Source: Richelia sp. SL_2_1 (lineage in GTDB: Bacteria > Cyanobacteriota > Cyanobacteriia > Cyanobacteriales > Nostocaceae). From it: a stretch of 64,000 nucleotides of DNA. Where the stretch lies: contig JAAUSO010000007.1 in assembly GCA_012033205.1 (NCBI GenBank), forward strand, positions 24,313 through 88,312, in the 5' to 3' direction. The notes below the pieces were generated by a model. The model was not told the origin of the DNA. It saw nothing but the letters and a program-made list of their open reading frames with translations, and did not search any database. Positions 14,623 to 23,863 of the stretch are shown here, one piece after another. Position numbers and translations under genes: made by a program. Numbering within the stretch: position 1 is the stretch's first letter; every line of letters starts with the position of its first letter.

Positions 14623-14876
14623 ATCTTCCTCTTTTAAATAATCTTCCTTTTTTAAATAATCTTCCTTTTTTCAATAATTCAAATACACCGTATTGGGTAA
14701 AAATTAGAACAGATCAACCCAAGTGTATTTATTACTTTGGTCCTTTTGATAATCCCCAAGAAGCTAAACTTAATCAAAATGGTTATGTGGAAGATTTGAT
14801 AGAGGAAAAAGCTTCGGGAATCTATGTTGAGATTAATAAGTGCAAACCGAAAACTTTGACTGTTTATGAGGAATAA
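14619..14876 (+). CDS. DUF1816-domain protein
   Basis: Residues ~24-85 match DUF1816: '[21 protein letters not shown]', then '[20 protein letters not shown]' (pieces), a small cyanobacterial domain found near phycobilisome-linked and stress genes. The first 20 residues are three near-identical copies of LNNLPF, from three DNA repeats of about 21 bases. ATG overlaps the stop of the preceding remnant frame (ATGA), so translation may be coupled to whatever remains of that frame. A second ATG is not evident. Confidence 0.78.
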   Translation: MNLPLLNNLPFLNNLPFFNNSNTPYWVKIRTDQPKCIYYFGPFDNPQEAKLNQNGYVEDLIEEKASGIYVEINKCKPKTLTVYEE

Positions 14877-14895
14877 ATTCGCAACAGCCAACAAT

Positions 14896-14922
14896 GTAGA
14901 GACGTAGCATTGCTACGTCTCT
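14896..14922. repeat. TAGAGACGT palindromic repeat
   Basis: GTAGAGACGTAGCA-TTGCTACGTCTCTTT just after the DUF1816 gene; probably also its terminator. Confidence 0.72.
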
Positions 14923-15040
14923 TTATGCTATTTATGATGGTAGATATTGACTTAATATTCAGATTAAGGATTAATTAGCCGGTCGCCTAATTTATACCAA
15001 GTTTTTTTCCCAACTATACCATTGAATATTTTGAGTTTTC

Positions 15041-15072
15041 CTCACAAGTTTCTCACATTCTTGAGGTAATTT
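15041..15072 (+). promoter_or_regulatory. Direct-repeat promoter 10 (no adjacent gene)
   Basis: CTCACA-AGTTT-CTCACA with TAATTT at exactly +26. The nearest recognisable gene starts 435 bases downstream at 15507. The transcript would first pass through the hairpin region at 15327-15390, so a non-coding RNA is possible. Confidence 0.5.
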
Positions 15073-15326
15073 TGATGAATAGCAGTTAAAGAAATCCGGC
15101 TTGCTCTCTGGAAGCTGCTATCTCTTTTGGATAATACCTTAATGGTACTATTCTGAGGGATAATCTTTGCTTAAATCATACTTTAGAAAAAAACAATAAT
15201 TTATCAGCTATCAGAGGAGGTGTAATTAAAATCGTAATAAACAGTAATAAAATTGATTCTGAACTTGTTGATTAAATCTGGTTTTTTGAAGATGCTCCTC
15301 TTAGAAGTTCCTTTCTATTTCTATGA

Positions 15327-15390
15327 GCGCAAAGAATGCATATGTTTGTTTTAGCTGGGGGCAGCTATTCTCGCGATACATTCTTTGCGC
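15327..15390 (+). ncRNA. Candidate structured RNA element
   Basis: Perfect 12-base arms GCGCAAAGAATG and CATTCTTTGCGC enclose 40 bases that contain an inner hairpin TAGCTG-GGGG-CAGCTA (15352-15367). The outer arms are themselves flanked by ATTTCT on both sides. It lies between direct-repeat promoter 10 and the gene at 15507. It could be a leader structure, a small RNA or another inverted-repeat element; no family is recognised. Confidence 0.4.
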
Positions 15391-15506
15391 CTATTTCTTT
15401 AACGCAGCTAAATCGCTCACACCACGGAACTATAAATGACTAAAGTCACTATTACAAAGCTGTTGAATTAGTTAGAATAGTTTTGTAGTTGACCTAGATT
15501 CTCAAA

Positions 15507-15743
15507 ATGAATTCGGAAGAATCAAATAAATTGTCTGCTAGCAAACGATTTGCAAGATTTGCAATCGGCTTATTCGCAGGGCTTTTTGTCGCAGGAATAT
15601 TTTGGCTTTATTCGATTGAATTTCACGTCTCGATTCCTTTAGTTCAAGGGATAATTGGTAGTTTAATACTGGCAATTTCTTGTGGTATCATAGCGACTAT
15701 TAGTGGATTAGATAAAATCTTTGAAAATTTTCCCAATTTATAA
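15507..15743 (+). CDS. Small two-span membrane protein
   Basis: 78 residues: a short polar N-terminus, then hydrophobic segments at ~17-37 (GLFAGLFVAGIFWLYSI) and ~44-66 (IIGSLILAISCGIIATIS), and a short polar end. Small proteins of this kind are common in cyanobacteria with no known role. No clear ribosome site precedes the ATG. It may be transcribed from promoter 10 far upstream. Confidence 0.6.
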   Translation: MNSEESNKLSASKRFARFAIGLFAGLFVAGIFWLYSIEFHVSIPLVQGIIGSLILAISCGIIATISGLDKIFENFPNL

Positions 15744-15901
15744 TATCTAGAATCTTGATCATTAATTGTAATCTTGATTAATTTTCCCTGTATAACTATC
15801 TATCTCTGTGCATCTCTTTCCTTTGCGCCCTCTGCGTCTCTGCGGTTTATTTTATTTTATTTTATTGATTAAATCACTGAGACACAGAGAAAAAAAGAAG
15901 C

Positions 15902-16597
15902 TTAATCACAACAAGCAATCAAAATTATTGAAGCAGGTTTTTGAGTAATTGGGTTAATCGGTTCACGACATTCTAAAATAGAAAATCCCGAAGATTTCAA
16001 TAAGTTGATCCAGGTTTCAATTTTACGAAAATACCAAGGTGCTGGTTGTTTAAAATCAGAATTAAAATCATTCCATAATTCTTGTCTCCATCCATCAATA
16101 TAAGGTAATTCTCCACAACCAATTACAGGATGAAGCGTTTGGATAAATAATAATTGATGATTCTTTAATAAACGAGGAATTGAAGAAATTAAATTATCTA
16201 CAGTGTCTTTGCCGAGAAGAGAGAAATTACAAACAACAGCATCAAAATTAAACTCAAAATCTATATCTATACTTATCTTATTGTTATTAATAATATCTTC
16301 GTAGGTTGTAATTAAAAATTTACCACAATTCATTAATTGCGCTTTTTTTATAAGTGCGGAAACTCCATCCACTCCCCAAGCTTCAATTCCCTTAAGAGTT
16401 AATTCACGAGTTAACCAACCTTCACCACATCCGATATCAAGAATAGAATTGGGAGAATAACTGATAATTGCATCAATAATTGCATTATTTGTCACGATTT
16501 TTCGACTTGCGATTTCTTCATTTTCAATAGTAGTTATCCAGGAATCTGCATTTTGATTCCAGCTATCAAGAACCGATTCGTCGTTAAAATCTAGCAT
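15902..16597 (-). CDS. Class I SAM-dependent methyltransferase
   Basis: 231 residues with a Rossmann methyltransferase core: SAM-binding motif I 'ILDIGCGEGWLTREL' at about residue 55, an acidic residue ending the next strand ('GVDGVSAL'), and 'DAVVCNFSLLG' as motif IV. The upstream GNQ-like segment 'VLDSWNQNADSW' is common in small-molecule methyltransferases. Substrate is unknown. It is followed on the same strand by nothing within 160 bases, and an AAGTCGGG inverted repeat separates it from the flavoprotein gene. Confidence 0.82.
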   Translation of the reverse strand: MLDFNDESVLDSWNQNADSWITTIENEEIASRKIVTNNAIIDAIISYSPNSILDIGCGEGWLTRELTLKGIEAWGVDGVSALIKKAQLMNCGKFLITTYEDIINNNKISIDIDFEFNFDAVVCNFSLLGKDTVDNLISSIPRLLKNHQLLFIQTLHPVIGCGELPYIDGWRQELWNDFNSDFKQPAPWYFRKIETWINLLKSSGFSILECREPINPITQKPASIILIACCD

Positions 16598-16626
16598 GAT
16601 ATTCTAATAATTAAAAATGTGGGTTA

Positions 16627-16692
16627 AGAAGTCGGGTTTTGATGACAATTTTTGATATTACCGATATTTATATCCTAAAAACCCGACTTCTA
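16627..16692. repeat. AAGTCGGGTTTT inverted repeat
   Basis: GAAGTCGGGTTTTGATGA ... CTAAAAACCCGACTTC, with a ~35-base AT-rich centre. Intergenic between the methyltransferase start and the flavoprotein stop. Confidence 0.8.
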
Positions 16693-16702
16693 TTCTACGC
16701 CA

Positions 16703-17290
16703 TTATTTTTGCCATCTTTGAGTTGCGATCGCAATTCTTTCACCGTACCTTTGTGCAGTCAGAGCGTCTCCAGGTTCAATTTCTGGTGGTTTACCGCTCA
16801 TATCGATGGCAGATTGTCCCATAACTCCAATGAATGCACCCAAACGGTTGACACCATCATCTTTACCAAAATAATTACTGGGTAAATCACCAATACTCAC
16901 CCAAATCATACTTTGTTGTGCTGCATGAGTTGCTAAATAAAGCAAAGTTCCTTGTTTATCACCGCTAGGGGAACTTGAGTGAGTAAAACCCCCCGCGATT
17001 TTATCTTTCCACCGTTGATCAAACCAAACTCCTGCATTATCAATAAAAGCTTTAAACTGTGCTGCAACACCACCCATATAAGTAGGTGAACCAAATACAA
17101 TTGCATCAGCTTGATTGAGCTTTTCCATGATTGTATCGTCTTTCCAACGACCATCAGTAATTTGCTCTCCAGTAATACGTAATAAGTCAACAGTAGTATC
17201 TGCAACCTTTTTGACTCCCGCAGCAACCGCTTCAGCCATCAAATGAGTGTGTCCCATTCCAGAAAAATAAACAATCGCAATCTTAGACAT
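16703..17290 (-). CDS. WrbA-like flavodoxin-family NAD(P)H:quinone oxidoreductase
   Basis: 195-residue flavodoxin fold. The FMN phosphate loop is 'IVYFSGMGHTHLMAEAVAAG' (residues 4-23). 'ADAIVFGSPTYMGGVAAQFKAFID' and 'GGFTHSSSPSGDKQGTL' supply the isoalloxazine contacts. The family reduces quinones by two electrons and limits oxidative stress. The length matches WrbA (~198). The nearest upstream gene encodes an 80-residue unknown protein 30 bases away on the same strand, so they may share a transcript. Confidence 0.85.
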   Translation of the reverse strand: MSKIAIVYFSGMGHTHLMAEAVAAGVKKVADTTVDLLRITGEQITDGRWKDDTIMEKLNQADAIVFGSPTYMGGVAAQFKAFIDNAGVWFDQRWKDKIAGGFTHSSSPSGDKQGTLLYLATHAAQQSMIWVSIGDLPSNYFGKDDGVNRLGAFIGVMGQSAIDMSGKPPEIEPGDALTAQRYGERIAIATQRWQK

Positions 17291-17319
17291 AGGATATTCT
17301 TATTTATTGTCAAATTCGC

Positions 17320-17562
17320 TTAAAACGCTGATTTTTCGCTAAAAAAGCGTTTCCACTGAATGAATGTAATAAAATTTTTGACCGAAGTAAAGTAGTTACC
17401 AAAAAGTAACTGATTGTCAACCATGAATAAGTCAGTTTTTTTGTCTGAAATATCTTTCAACAATTGACTATCCACACTACGTCCCCAGATAAACTCTTGT
17501 GAATCACAGATATGACAGGGGTTTTGTTTAGGGTTATTATTTTGTTGCGGTAGTTCGTTCAT
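17320..17562 (-). CDS. Unknown 80-residue protein with CHIC motif
   Basis: No family recognised. The N-terminus is Asn/Gln/Pro-rich, then C16-H-I-C19 followed by WGRSVDSQLLKDISDKKTD and a hydrophobic-aromatic C-terminus. Its ATG shares one base with the stop of the YunG-like gene (TAATG), so the two are translationally coupled and probably work together. Confidence 0.55.
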   Translation of the reverse strand: MNELPQQNNNPKQNPCHICDSQEFIWGRSVDSQLLKDISDKKTDLFMVDNQLLFGNYFTSVKNFITFIQWKRFFSEKSAF

Positions 17563-17939
17563 TAGATTTTGGTTTCAAGTCTTTTTATAACTATTTTTTT
17601 AAGTAGTAATTTTTCAAAACGTTCTCGTAAAATCTTATATTGCTGCTTAAGTTTGAAATTTATGTTTAAAATTTCTTCTCGTGTGCTGGGTAAATCTAAA
17701 TAGTCAGGAAGAATCTGAAACTGACTAGCGGTAAAATCATAGCGATCGCCATTTATTCGATTGTAAAAGTGAGGTTGTTCGTTAATGAAAGTTTTAAGAA
17801 TTTCTCCACCAAAATACTCATAAATAACAATTGCTGTCACATCACATTGTCCCCGCGCTGGATTATTCTTACTGTATAAAGTACTTGTTTCAGATGACCA
17901 ACACTCCACGAGTAGATTTTCTATCAAATTTTTATCCAT
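17562..17939 (-). CDS. YunG-like protein
   Basis: Recognisable pieces are CWSSETS, NPARGQCDVTAIVIYEYFGGEIL, 'HFYNRINGDRYDFTASQF', the conserved pattern of the YunG family (a small papain-like or transglutaminase-like fold, with an invariant GQC). The cysteine in GQC would be the nucleophile if it is an enzyme. I chose the ATG at 17939 (MDKNL); ATG at 17960 and TTG at 17981 are also in frame and no start has a convincing ribosome site. Overlaps the 80-residue gene by one base. Confidence 0.62.
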   Translation of the reverse strand: MDKNLIENLLVECWSSETSTLYSKNNPARGQCDVTAIVIYEYFGGEILKTFINEQPHFYNRINGDRYDFTASQFQILPDYLDLPSTREEILNINFKLKQQYKILRERFEKLLLKKIVIKRLETKI

Positions 17940-18031
17940 GCCATTACCGTAGCTTTGCATAACTATAACTTCAATGTCCAAGGTTAAAGGTTAAAAGTTA
18001 TAAATTAGTAATAATAACTGTCAACTGTCAA

Positions 18032-19207
18032 CTAATTCCTAAACAACGGTAAACTGACGGTAAAAGTACTACCAATTCCTTCTTGACTTTCAAGTACAAT
18101 TTCACCTCCGTGAGCTTCGACGCATTTTTTAACAATTGATAAACCCAAGCCAGTACCGGGGATTCCCCTCACATTAGAAGCACGATGAAATGGTTCAAAA
18201 AGGTGTTTTTGCTCTTGTATTGGGATACCTATTCCTGAATCTTGAATACTGAAAACTACGGTTCCATTTTGATAAATTAAATCAAAAATAACTTTGCTAT
18301 TTGATAAAGAATATTTAACAGCATTGCCTAATAAATTAGTTAAAATATGATGCAGTAATTTTTCATCTCCTAAAAATTCATTACTATTTCCCTGGGAATT
18401 AAAAACTATATTGATATTTTTTTCAGCAGCAGTTAACTGTATTTCTTCAACTATTGCACGACAAAAAGCTACTAAATCAATTTCGATCAGTTCACAATTA
18501 AGTTTACCAGAATCGGCTCTACCAATAAATGAAGCTTCATCTAACAACAAGGACATATTTTTAATAGCCGAACGAATCATCTGGTAATGAATAATTTTTT
18601 TATCCGGATTTACTTTTTCATCGGTGTTTTTTAATAGTCCTGCTGCAAGTAAAATAGTATTTAAAGGATTGCGGATATCGTGAGATAGTATCGATACAAA
18701 CTCTGATTTAAATTGATTAACTTCTTTGGCTTTTATTAATTCTGCTGTGCTTTCATCAACTCGGTTTTTTAACGATTGATTAAGAGCGCGTAATGTTTCT
18801 AAAACCTGCTTACGTTCTACAGCATAGCGTAAAGAACGCACTAACAATTGTGGATTTATCTGTCGTTTAACAAGATAATCTTGCGCTCCTTTCCGTACTG
18901 CTTCTATAGCTAATTGCTCGTCATTGGTGTTAGTTAAAACCACAATTGGCAAATATGGAGCGCGAATCATTAAAGGTTTCAGGGATTCTAAACCTTGACT
19001 ATCCGGTAAAGTTAAATCTAATAAAATTACATCGAATAAACAGGATATAGAAATATTTTCATCAATGGTATCAAGTGCTTCACTCAATCTTTTTACATGA
19101 ACTAAATTAAACTCTTTGAAAGAAGCTTCCTTCAAAAACTCTTCTAATAATCTAGCTTCCGCCAAATTATCTTCTATTAACAATATATGTATTGAATCTG
19201 CTGTCAT
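18032..19207 (-). CDS. Response regulator-histidine kinase hybrid
   Basis: A receiver domain comes first (residues ~8-130; acidic pocket EDN, phospho-accepting D in VILLDLTLPD, K in YLVKRQ). A coiled linker follows, then HisKA with SILSHDIRNPL and HATPase_c with GNAVKYSL, DSGIGI and GTGLGLSIVKK. The N-terminal receiver means it probably takes phosphate or signal from another kinase, most likely the adjacent phytochrome system, since the three genes lie in one direction (phytochrome, Rcp1-like regulator, this gene) with short gaps. Cytoplasmic; no membrane spans. Confidence 0.88.
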   Translation of the reverse strand: MTADSIHILLIEDNLAEARLLEEFLKEASFKEFNLVHVKRLSEALDTIDENISISCLFDVILLDLTLPDSQGLESLKPLMIRAPYLPIVVLTNTNDEQLAIEAVRKGAQDYLVKRQINPQLLVRSLRYAVERKQVLETLRALNQSLKNRVDESTAELIKAKEVNQFKSEFVSILSHDIRNPLNTILLAAGLLKNTDEKVNPDKKIIHYQMIRSAIKNMSLLLDEASFIGRADSGKLNCELIEIDLVAFCRAIVEEIQLTAAEKNINIVFNSQGNSNEFLGDEKLLHHILTNLLGNAVKYSLSNSKVIFDLIYQNGTVVFSIQDSGIGIPIQEQKHLFEPFHRASNVRGIPGTGLGLSIVKKCVEAHGGEIVLESQEGIGSTFTVSLPLFRN

Positions 19208-19274
19208 TTTCTTTTTTAGGAGTTACTTGACAGTTAACAGTTAATTCCCCCCCCAACCCCATCTCCCCATCTCC

Positions 19275-19778
19275 CTATTCTCTATCTTCCGGTGGTAAAG
19301 TAACTGTTGCTAACCAAAAATCTTCTATTCTTTTAACTATTTGAAACAATTGGCTGATATTGCGAGATTTAGTAATATAACAGTTGACGTGTAAATCATA
19401 ACTATGAAAAATATCATCTTCATTATGTGATGTTGTTAAAACTATCACCGGAATACGCTTGAGTTTTGCATCGGTTTTAATTTCTGCAAGTACTTCTCTA
19501 CCATCTTTTTTCGGTAAATTTAGATCCAAGAGAATTAAATCGGGGCGAGGTGCTGTATTATACTCGCCCTCTCTACGCAAAAAAGCCATAGCTTCTATTC
19601 CATCCCTAACCGTCACCACTTCATGAGGTAAGGAACTGTTTTTTAAAGCTTCTTGGATGAGACGAACATCTGCTTTATTGTCTTCTACCAAAAAGATGAT
19701 TTTGCGTTTTTCTTCCGTTTCTACGCTCACGTTCGCGTCCTTTTGCTGAAATGGTAAAATGGAAAGTTGCACCTTCAC
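19275..19778 (-). CDS. rcp1: Rcp1-type phytochrome response regulator
   Basis: A single receiver domain: [18 protein letters not shown] in [14 protein letters not shown] in [11 protein letters not shown] in CYITKSRN. It matches Rcp1-type regulators that accept phosphate from cyanobacterial phytochromes, and it directly follows the phytochrome kinase. The start is uncertain. ATG 19778 overlaps the end of the frame-restored kinase by ~100 bases; a GTG at 19730 (SVETEEKR) gives a length closer to the family. No output domain, so it signals by protein contact. Confidence 0.85.
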   Translation of the reverse strand: MKVQLSILPFQQKDANVSVETEEKRKIIFLVEDNKADVRLIQEALKNSSLPHEVVTVRDGIEAMAFLRREGEYNTAPRPDLILLDLNLPKKDGREVLAEIKTDAKLKRIPVIVLTTSHNEDDIFHSYDLHVNCYITKSRNISQLFQIVKRIEDFWLATVTLPPEDRE

Positions 19779-21980
19779 CTAATTGTGATTCTACCCAAAT
19801 GTTTCCCCGATGACATTCTGCGATTTTTTTACAGATAGCTAAACCCATTCCTGTACCTGGGTATTCATCACGGGTGTGCAATCTTTGAAATATGACAAAA
19901 TGCGCTCGCTAAATTGTGGTTCGATTCCGATTCCGTTATCACGTACTGAAAACAGCCATTGGTCTTCTAAACGAGATACACTAATATGAATTTCCGGTGG
20001 TTTTTGACTACGGAATTTAATTGCATTACCAATCAGGTTTTGAAATAGCTGCATTAGTTGGGTACTATCAGCCATTACGGTTGGTAATTCGTCGTGGGTA
20101 ATTGTAGCACCTGTTTGATTAATGCGTCTGCGGAGATTATTTAAAGCTTTTTGTAGAGCTTCTTGTGCGGAAGTTGGTGCAAATTCGATACCTTGCATAT
20201 CTACTTTAGAGTATGCGAGTACATCATCGATCAAAGTTTGCATCAAACTAACTCCTCCGACAACATAACCAATAAACTCGTTAGCATCTTCATCTAATGC
20301 ATTTTGATAGCGCATTTCCAAAAGCTGGACATAATTTGCTACTTGATTTAAAGGCTCTTGTAAATCGTGAGAAGCAACGTAAGCAAACTTTTTCAATTCA
20401 GCATTAGAACGTTCTAAATCTGCTGCTAATAAGGCTAATTCTTCTGCCTGACGCAATACAATATTAACTATCGCTTTACGTAATTCTAAGGCTGCTTTAA
20501 TTTCAACAAATTGCCAAGGTAAAGATGTTAAACGAACGGTTTGTTTCCACAATTCAAAGGATTTTCGCGGACATAAACGTAAATTCCCCTGCTCTTGATT
20601 GATTTCAAATGCTTGATTGGGATTACCTCCCCAATTAACCGTTTGAATTACTTCCGGACGGAACCATAATACATAATTTCTTTTACCAATGGGAATCGCT
20701 AATAATCCACTAGCAATATTTTTGAATCTTTCGGCATCTGGATAAATTTCTGGTAGAGAATTTGTATGGAAAATTTCTTCTTCAACGTTTTTTTGTAACC
20801 AAGTTACTAAATAGTTTAAATCCTCTTCTTTGGGAGTTTCACCGATTAAAGTGTAATTACCACTAAAACAAATTGCCGCACCTTGAGCGCTAGTTAAATC
20901 CAACAAATTTGGCTGATGTTTAACTAAACCTCCAATAAAGTTTTCTTCTTGAGACATATAATCAATCAAAGCAGATTGAATATATGTCAACTTCATCCGA
21001 TAATCGTAATCTTCAGTTTCCTCTCTTGTGGAAATTTCACCAAATATCATTCTTCCCAAAAATTCACAAGCTTTTCGCAATTCATAGGAAACAAATTTCG
21101 GTGTTTGATGGTGACAAGCAATCAATCCCCACAATCTACCTTCTTTAATCAAAGAAATAGTTAAAGAAGCACGCACCCCCATATTATGTAAATATTCGAT
21201 ATGACAGGGATAAGGACTTCTTAAACTTGAATTAATTAAATCAATTGGACGTTCTGTAATTGGATTTAAAATCGGATATATATCTATAGGTTCGCTCTGA
21301 GTATCTGGTATCAATCTAATTAAGTTAGAAAGAAACATCTTTCTCGCTGGTTTAGGAATATCTGACTCTGGAAAATTCAAACCCAGATATGGTTCCATAC
21401 TTTCGAGTTTATCTTCAGCCAGTACACAACCATGTCCATCTTCATTAAATTTATAAAGCATCACCCGATCAAATCCGGTGACTTTTCGTACTGTTTCAAC
21501 AATGATTTGACAATAATGTTCCAGATTAGCGCTTGCTTGTAATTGATTTATAGAAGCTTTTGCTAAATGATAAAAGCTTAAAAAAGGAATATTATCCTCT
21601 GAAATTGCCGGTTCTAATTCTAAGAATAAAATCCCTTCTGAATTACGATGAAATACTGCATCAAATACAGCATATTCTTCTCTTCTTTTTTTCACCCAAA
21701 TTTTTGTTGGATTAGTAAAATCAAGAGAATCTTCCGCTAAACGAGATTTGATTCTTCCTATTTGATAAGGGTCTAATAAATCTTCTAAATTTGCTTCTAA
21801 AAGCTGTTCTAAAGAAACATCGAGAACCCAAGCCGCATTCCGACTAACTTGTAAAATCTTTAATTCCGGTTCTTGCAGAACAAGCAATACTCCATGATGC
21901 TGAATTTCACTACCTAGATTAATCGCTGGTTCTTTTAAATTTGTTAAATCTAAGGAACTTAAGTTTGAATCTATTAACAT
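19675..21980 (-). pseudogene. cphA: Cph1-type phytochrome histidine kinase, frameshifted near the end
   Basis: PAS-GAF-PHY-HisKA-HATPase architecture. The bilin-binding cysteine is C259 in PYPCHIEYL and the DIP motif is at 207-209, as in Cph1. HisKA has VASHDLQEPLN; HATPase has QNLIGNAIKF and DNGIGIEP. Shortly after [14 protein letters not shown] the frame is lost. The next piece of the domain ([19 protein letters not shown]...) lies one frame over. The cause is one base too few in an A/T run at 19897-19900. The continuous frame stops at 19839; restored, it ends at 19675. If real, the truncated protein lacks the G2 box and cannot bind ATP normally. It may instead be a read error. Confidence 0.85.
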
Positions 21981-22257
21981 TATCAGCCTCCAATATTTTT
22001 TCTTTTAGTCTCAATCAATTACGGTATAAATTAAAATTTCTGACAAATGATTTTGGTATATATTATTCAACCAATCAATTAATTTAGCGTTTTCAATATA
22101 ACAAACTAATACAAGGATTTACGATAAGAATCATCAACAAATAACTAGTTATTGCAGTAGCAAGAACATCATTTTTAATCACAAAATATCAAATAATGTT
22201 AAAAAATATGTAAAATTAATACATTAAATTAATAAATTAATTTGAGAAATCAGCTTG

Positions 22258-22290
22258 AGAAGTCGGGTTTTGATCAAAAACCTGACTTTT
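22258..22290. repeat. AAGTCGGG inverted repeat, short form
   Basis: GAAGTCGGGTTTTGATCAAAAACCTGACTTTTC, with almost no centre. It is a compact hairpin 14 bases past the glycosyltransferase stop codon and a likely terminator for it. Confidence 0.65.
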
Positions 22291-22303
22291 CAATCACGAA
22301 AGA

Positions 22304-23863
22304 TTAAATCCAAGAACTGAACCACATTCGCAATTTATAAGCATCAGCAGAAAGAGGTAAACCTAAATATATCGGCATCCAAAAGATCAAAGCAATAATA
22401 ATCAGAAAAGTCACCGCTACTCCAAAGGCGCTAAGTTCAATATGATAGCTACGCAAACATTTATCTATCAGCCACGCTAAAGCCATAAATGCGAATACTA
22501 CAGCAGTCATATAATGATAGATGAAAACACAGCGATTCACTTTTACCCAAGGTAGTAAATTCGCAGCATAATTCAAGACTAAATATAAAGCAATTCCAGT
22601 ATCAATAGAAAATGAAGAATTAAAAGATAAACGCTTTTGTTCAATGGAAGGAATTACTATTTGTCTAATCAAAAGAGCGACAATTAATAATACAATCGCA
22701 GCAAAACTAAACCACCATAAAAATGGATTGCCCATTGCATGAACATCATATATTACCTTACCAGTATTTGCAGGTAAAGGTGGTCCGATATTCGGTACGG
22801 GTTCATTTACATTTAATGCTCTTTGGTAAAAATAAGCAATTGGACGAGTTAATAATGGCCATTTGTACCAAGCTGCACAGTAAGGATGGACACTCGAAGT
22901 ATTACCACCCAGACGACTATGAAAAGATAAAATTTGTTGATGAACGGATATTAATCCGTATTTGGGATTTTGTAGCAGATGAGGTATCCAAATTAAACCA
23001 TAGGCAATCAACGGGATTATTCCTAAGTAAAATGCAACAGTAAAAATCTTCAGTTGACCAATTTTTTGTAGCGGTAACAATAAAGGTTTTTCTCTAATTT
23101 CTTGGGGTACAGCTAATGTAGTTGTAGATTGTCTTAATTCTGTTGGGGAATAAGTTGTAGAATAATCTGAATCAATTTCAAGATTTTTTCTTTGACTAAT
23201 TGCTATATCCTTCGCTGCAAAATGTTGCTTTAGCCAAGCGAATATCCAGTTTAAATATATGCCGATTAAAAAAAATAACCCATTCCATTTTGTCGCGATT
23301 GCAGCACCAAAACTAATTCCAGAAAGTATCAAATAAAACTTGTGTCGCTTTTTAGTATTTCCTAAAGCGAGTAATAACAACCATTGTCCCAATAATCCAA
23401 AGATAACTATATATTGATTAATTAAAGCATAGCGAGACTCAACCAAAAATATCCCGTCGCAAGCTGCAAATAAACCAGCTAAAAAAGCGAAACTACGACG
23501 ATAACTCAATTGATAAGCAATTCCAGCAATAATTAGAGGAATAAAAGCACCAAACAGCGCATTAATCCAGCGATAACTCCAAGGAGTACGCGCTACACCT
23601 GTAAGAATGTTTACCGTATCTTGTCCAAAAGGAAAATAAGAACTCAACCACATTCCAATAGCAATGATATATTTTCCTAATGGTGGATGACCATCAAAAA
23701 ATGGAGTTTGAGTTAGATAGTTTTGAGCAAACTTCGCATAGTATACCTCATCAAATACCAGGGTGTTGAATCGTCCCAAACCCCAAAATCTTAAGCTAAT
23801 TGACAGCAAAAACACCAACAATATGCCAATTTTAAACCAAGAAGAAGACTGTTTTTTAGTCAT
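22304..23863 (-). CDS. GT39-type glycosyltransferase (protein mannosyltransferase family)
   Basis: 519 residues with 9-11 hydrophobic spans. The first loop holds 'FDEVYYAKFAQNYL' and 'FFDGHPPLGKYIIAIG', the acidic (D-E) and HPP.GK motifs of PMT/GT39 and related lipid-linked sugar transferases. The late region has 'VNRCVFIYHYMTA' near a luminal loop. It probably transfers a sugar from a polyprenyl phosphate to an exported protein or glycan. It is shorter than fungal PMTs and lacks their MIR domain. It stands alone between the phytochrome and molybdate loci. Confidence 0.85.
   Translation of the reverse strand: MTKKQSSSWFKIGILLVFLLSISLRFWGLGRFNTLVFDEVYYAKFAQNYLTQTPFFDGHPPLGKYIIAIGMWLSSYFPFGQDTVNILTGVARTPWSYRWINALFGAFIPLIIAGIAYQLSYRRSFAFLAGLFAACDGIFLVESRYALINQYIVIFGLLGQWLLLLALGNTKKRHKFYLILSGISFGAAIATKWNGLFFLIGIYLNWIFAWLKQHFAAKDIAISQRKNLEIDSDYSTTYSPTELRQSTTTLAVPQEIREKPLLLPLQKIGQLKIFTVAFYLGIIPLIAYGLIWIPHLLQNPKYGLISVHQQILSFHSRLGGNTSSVHPYCAAWYKWPLLTRPIAYFYQRALNVNEPVPNIGPPLPANTGKVIYDVHAMGNPFLWWFSFAAIVLLIVALLIRQIVIPSIEQKRLSFNSSFSIDTGIALYLVLNYAANLLPWVKVNRCVFIYHYMTAVVFAFMALAWLIDKCLRSYHIELSAFGVAVTFLIIIALIFWMPIYLGLPLSADAYKLRMWFSSWI

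Noticed and set aside
15137..15274. 46-codon open frame (YLNGTILRDNLC...) after promoter 10
   Set aside because: No start codon in a suitable place, although AGAGGAGGTG lies inside it; could be a decayed gene but no family is recognised.
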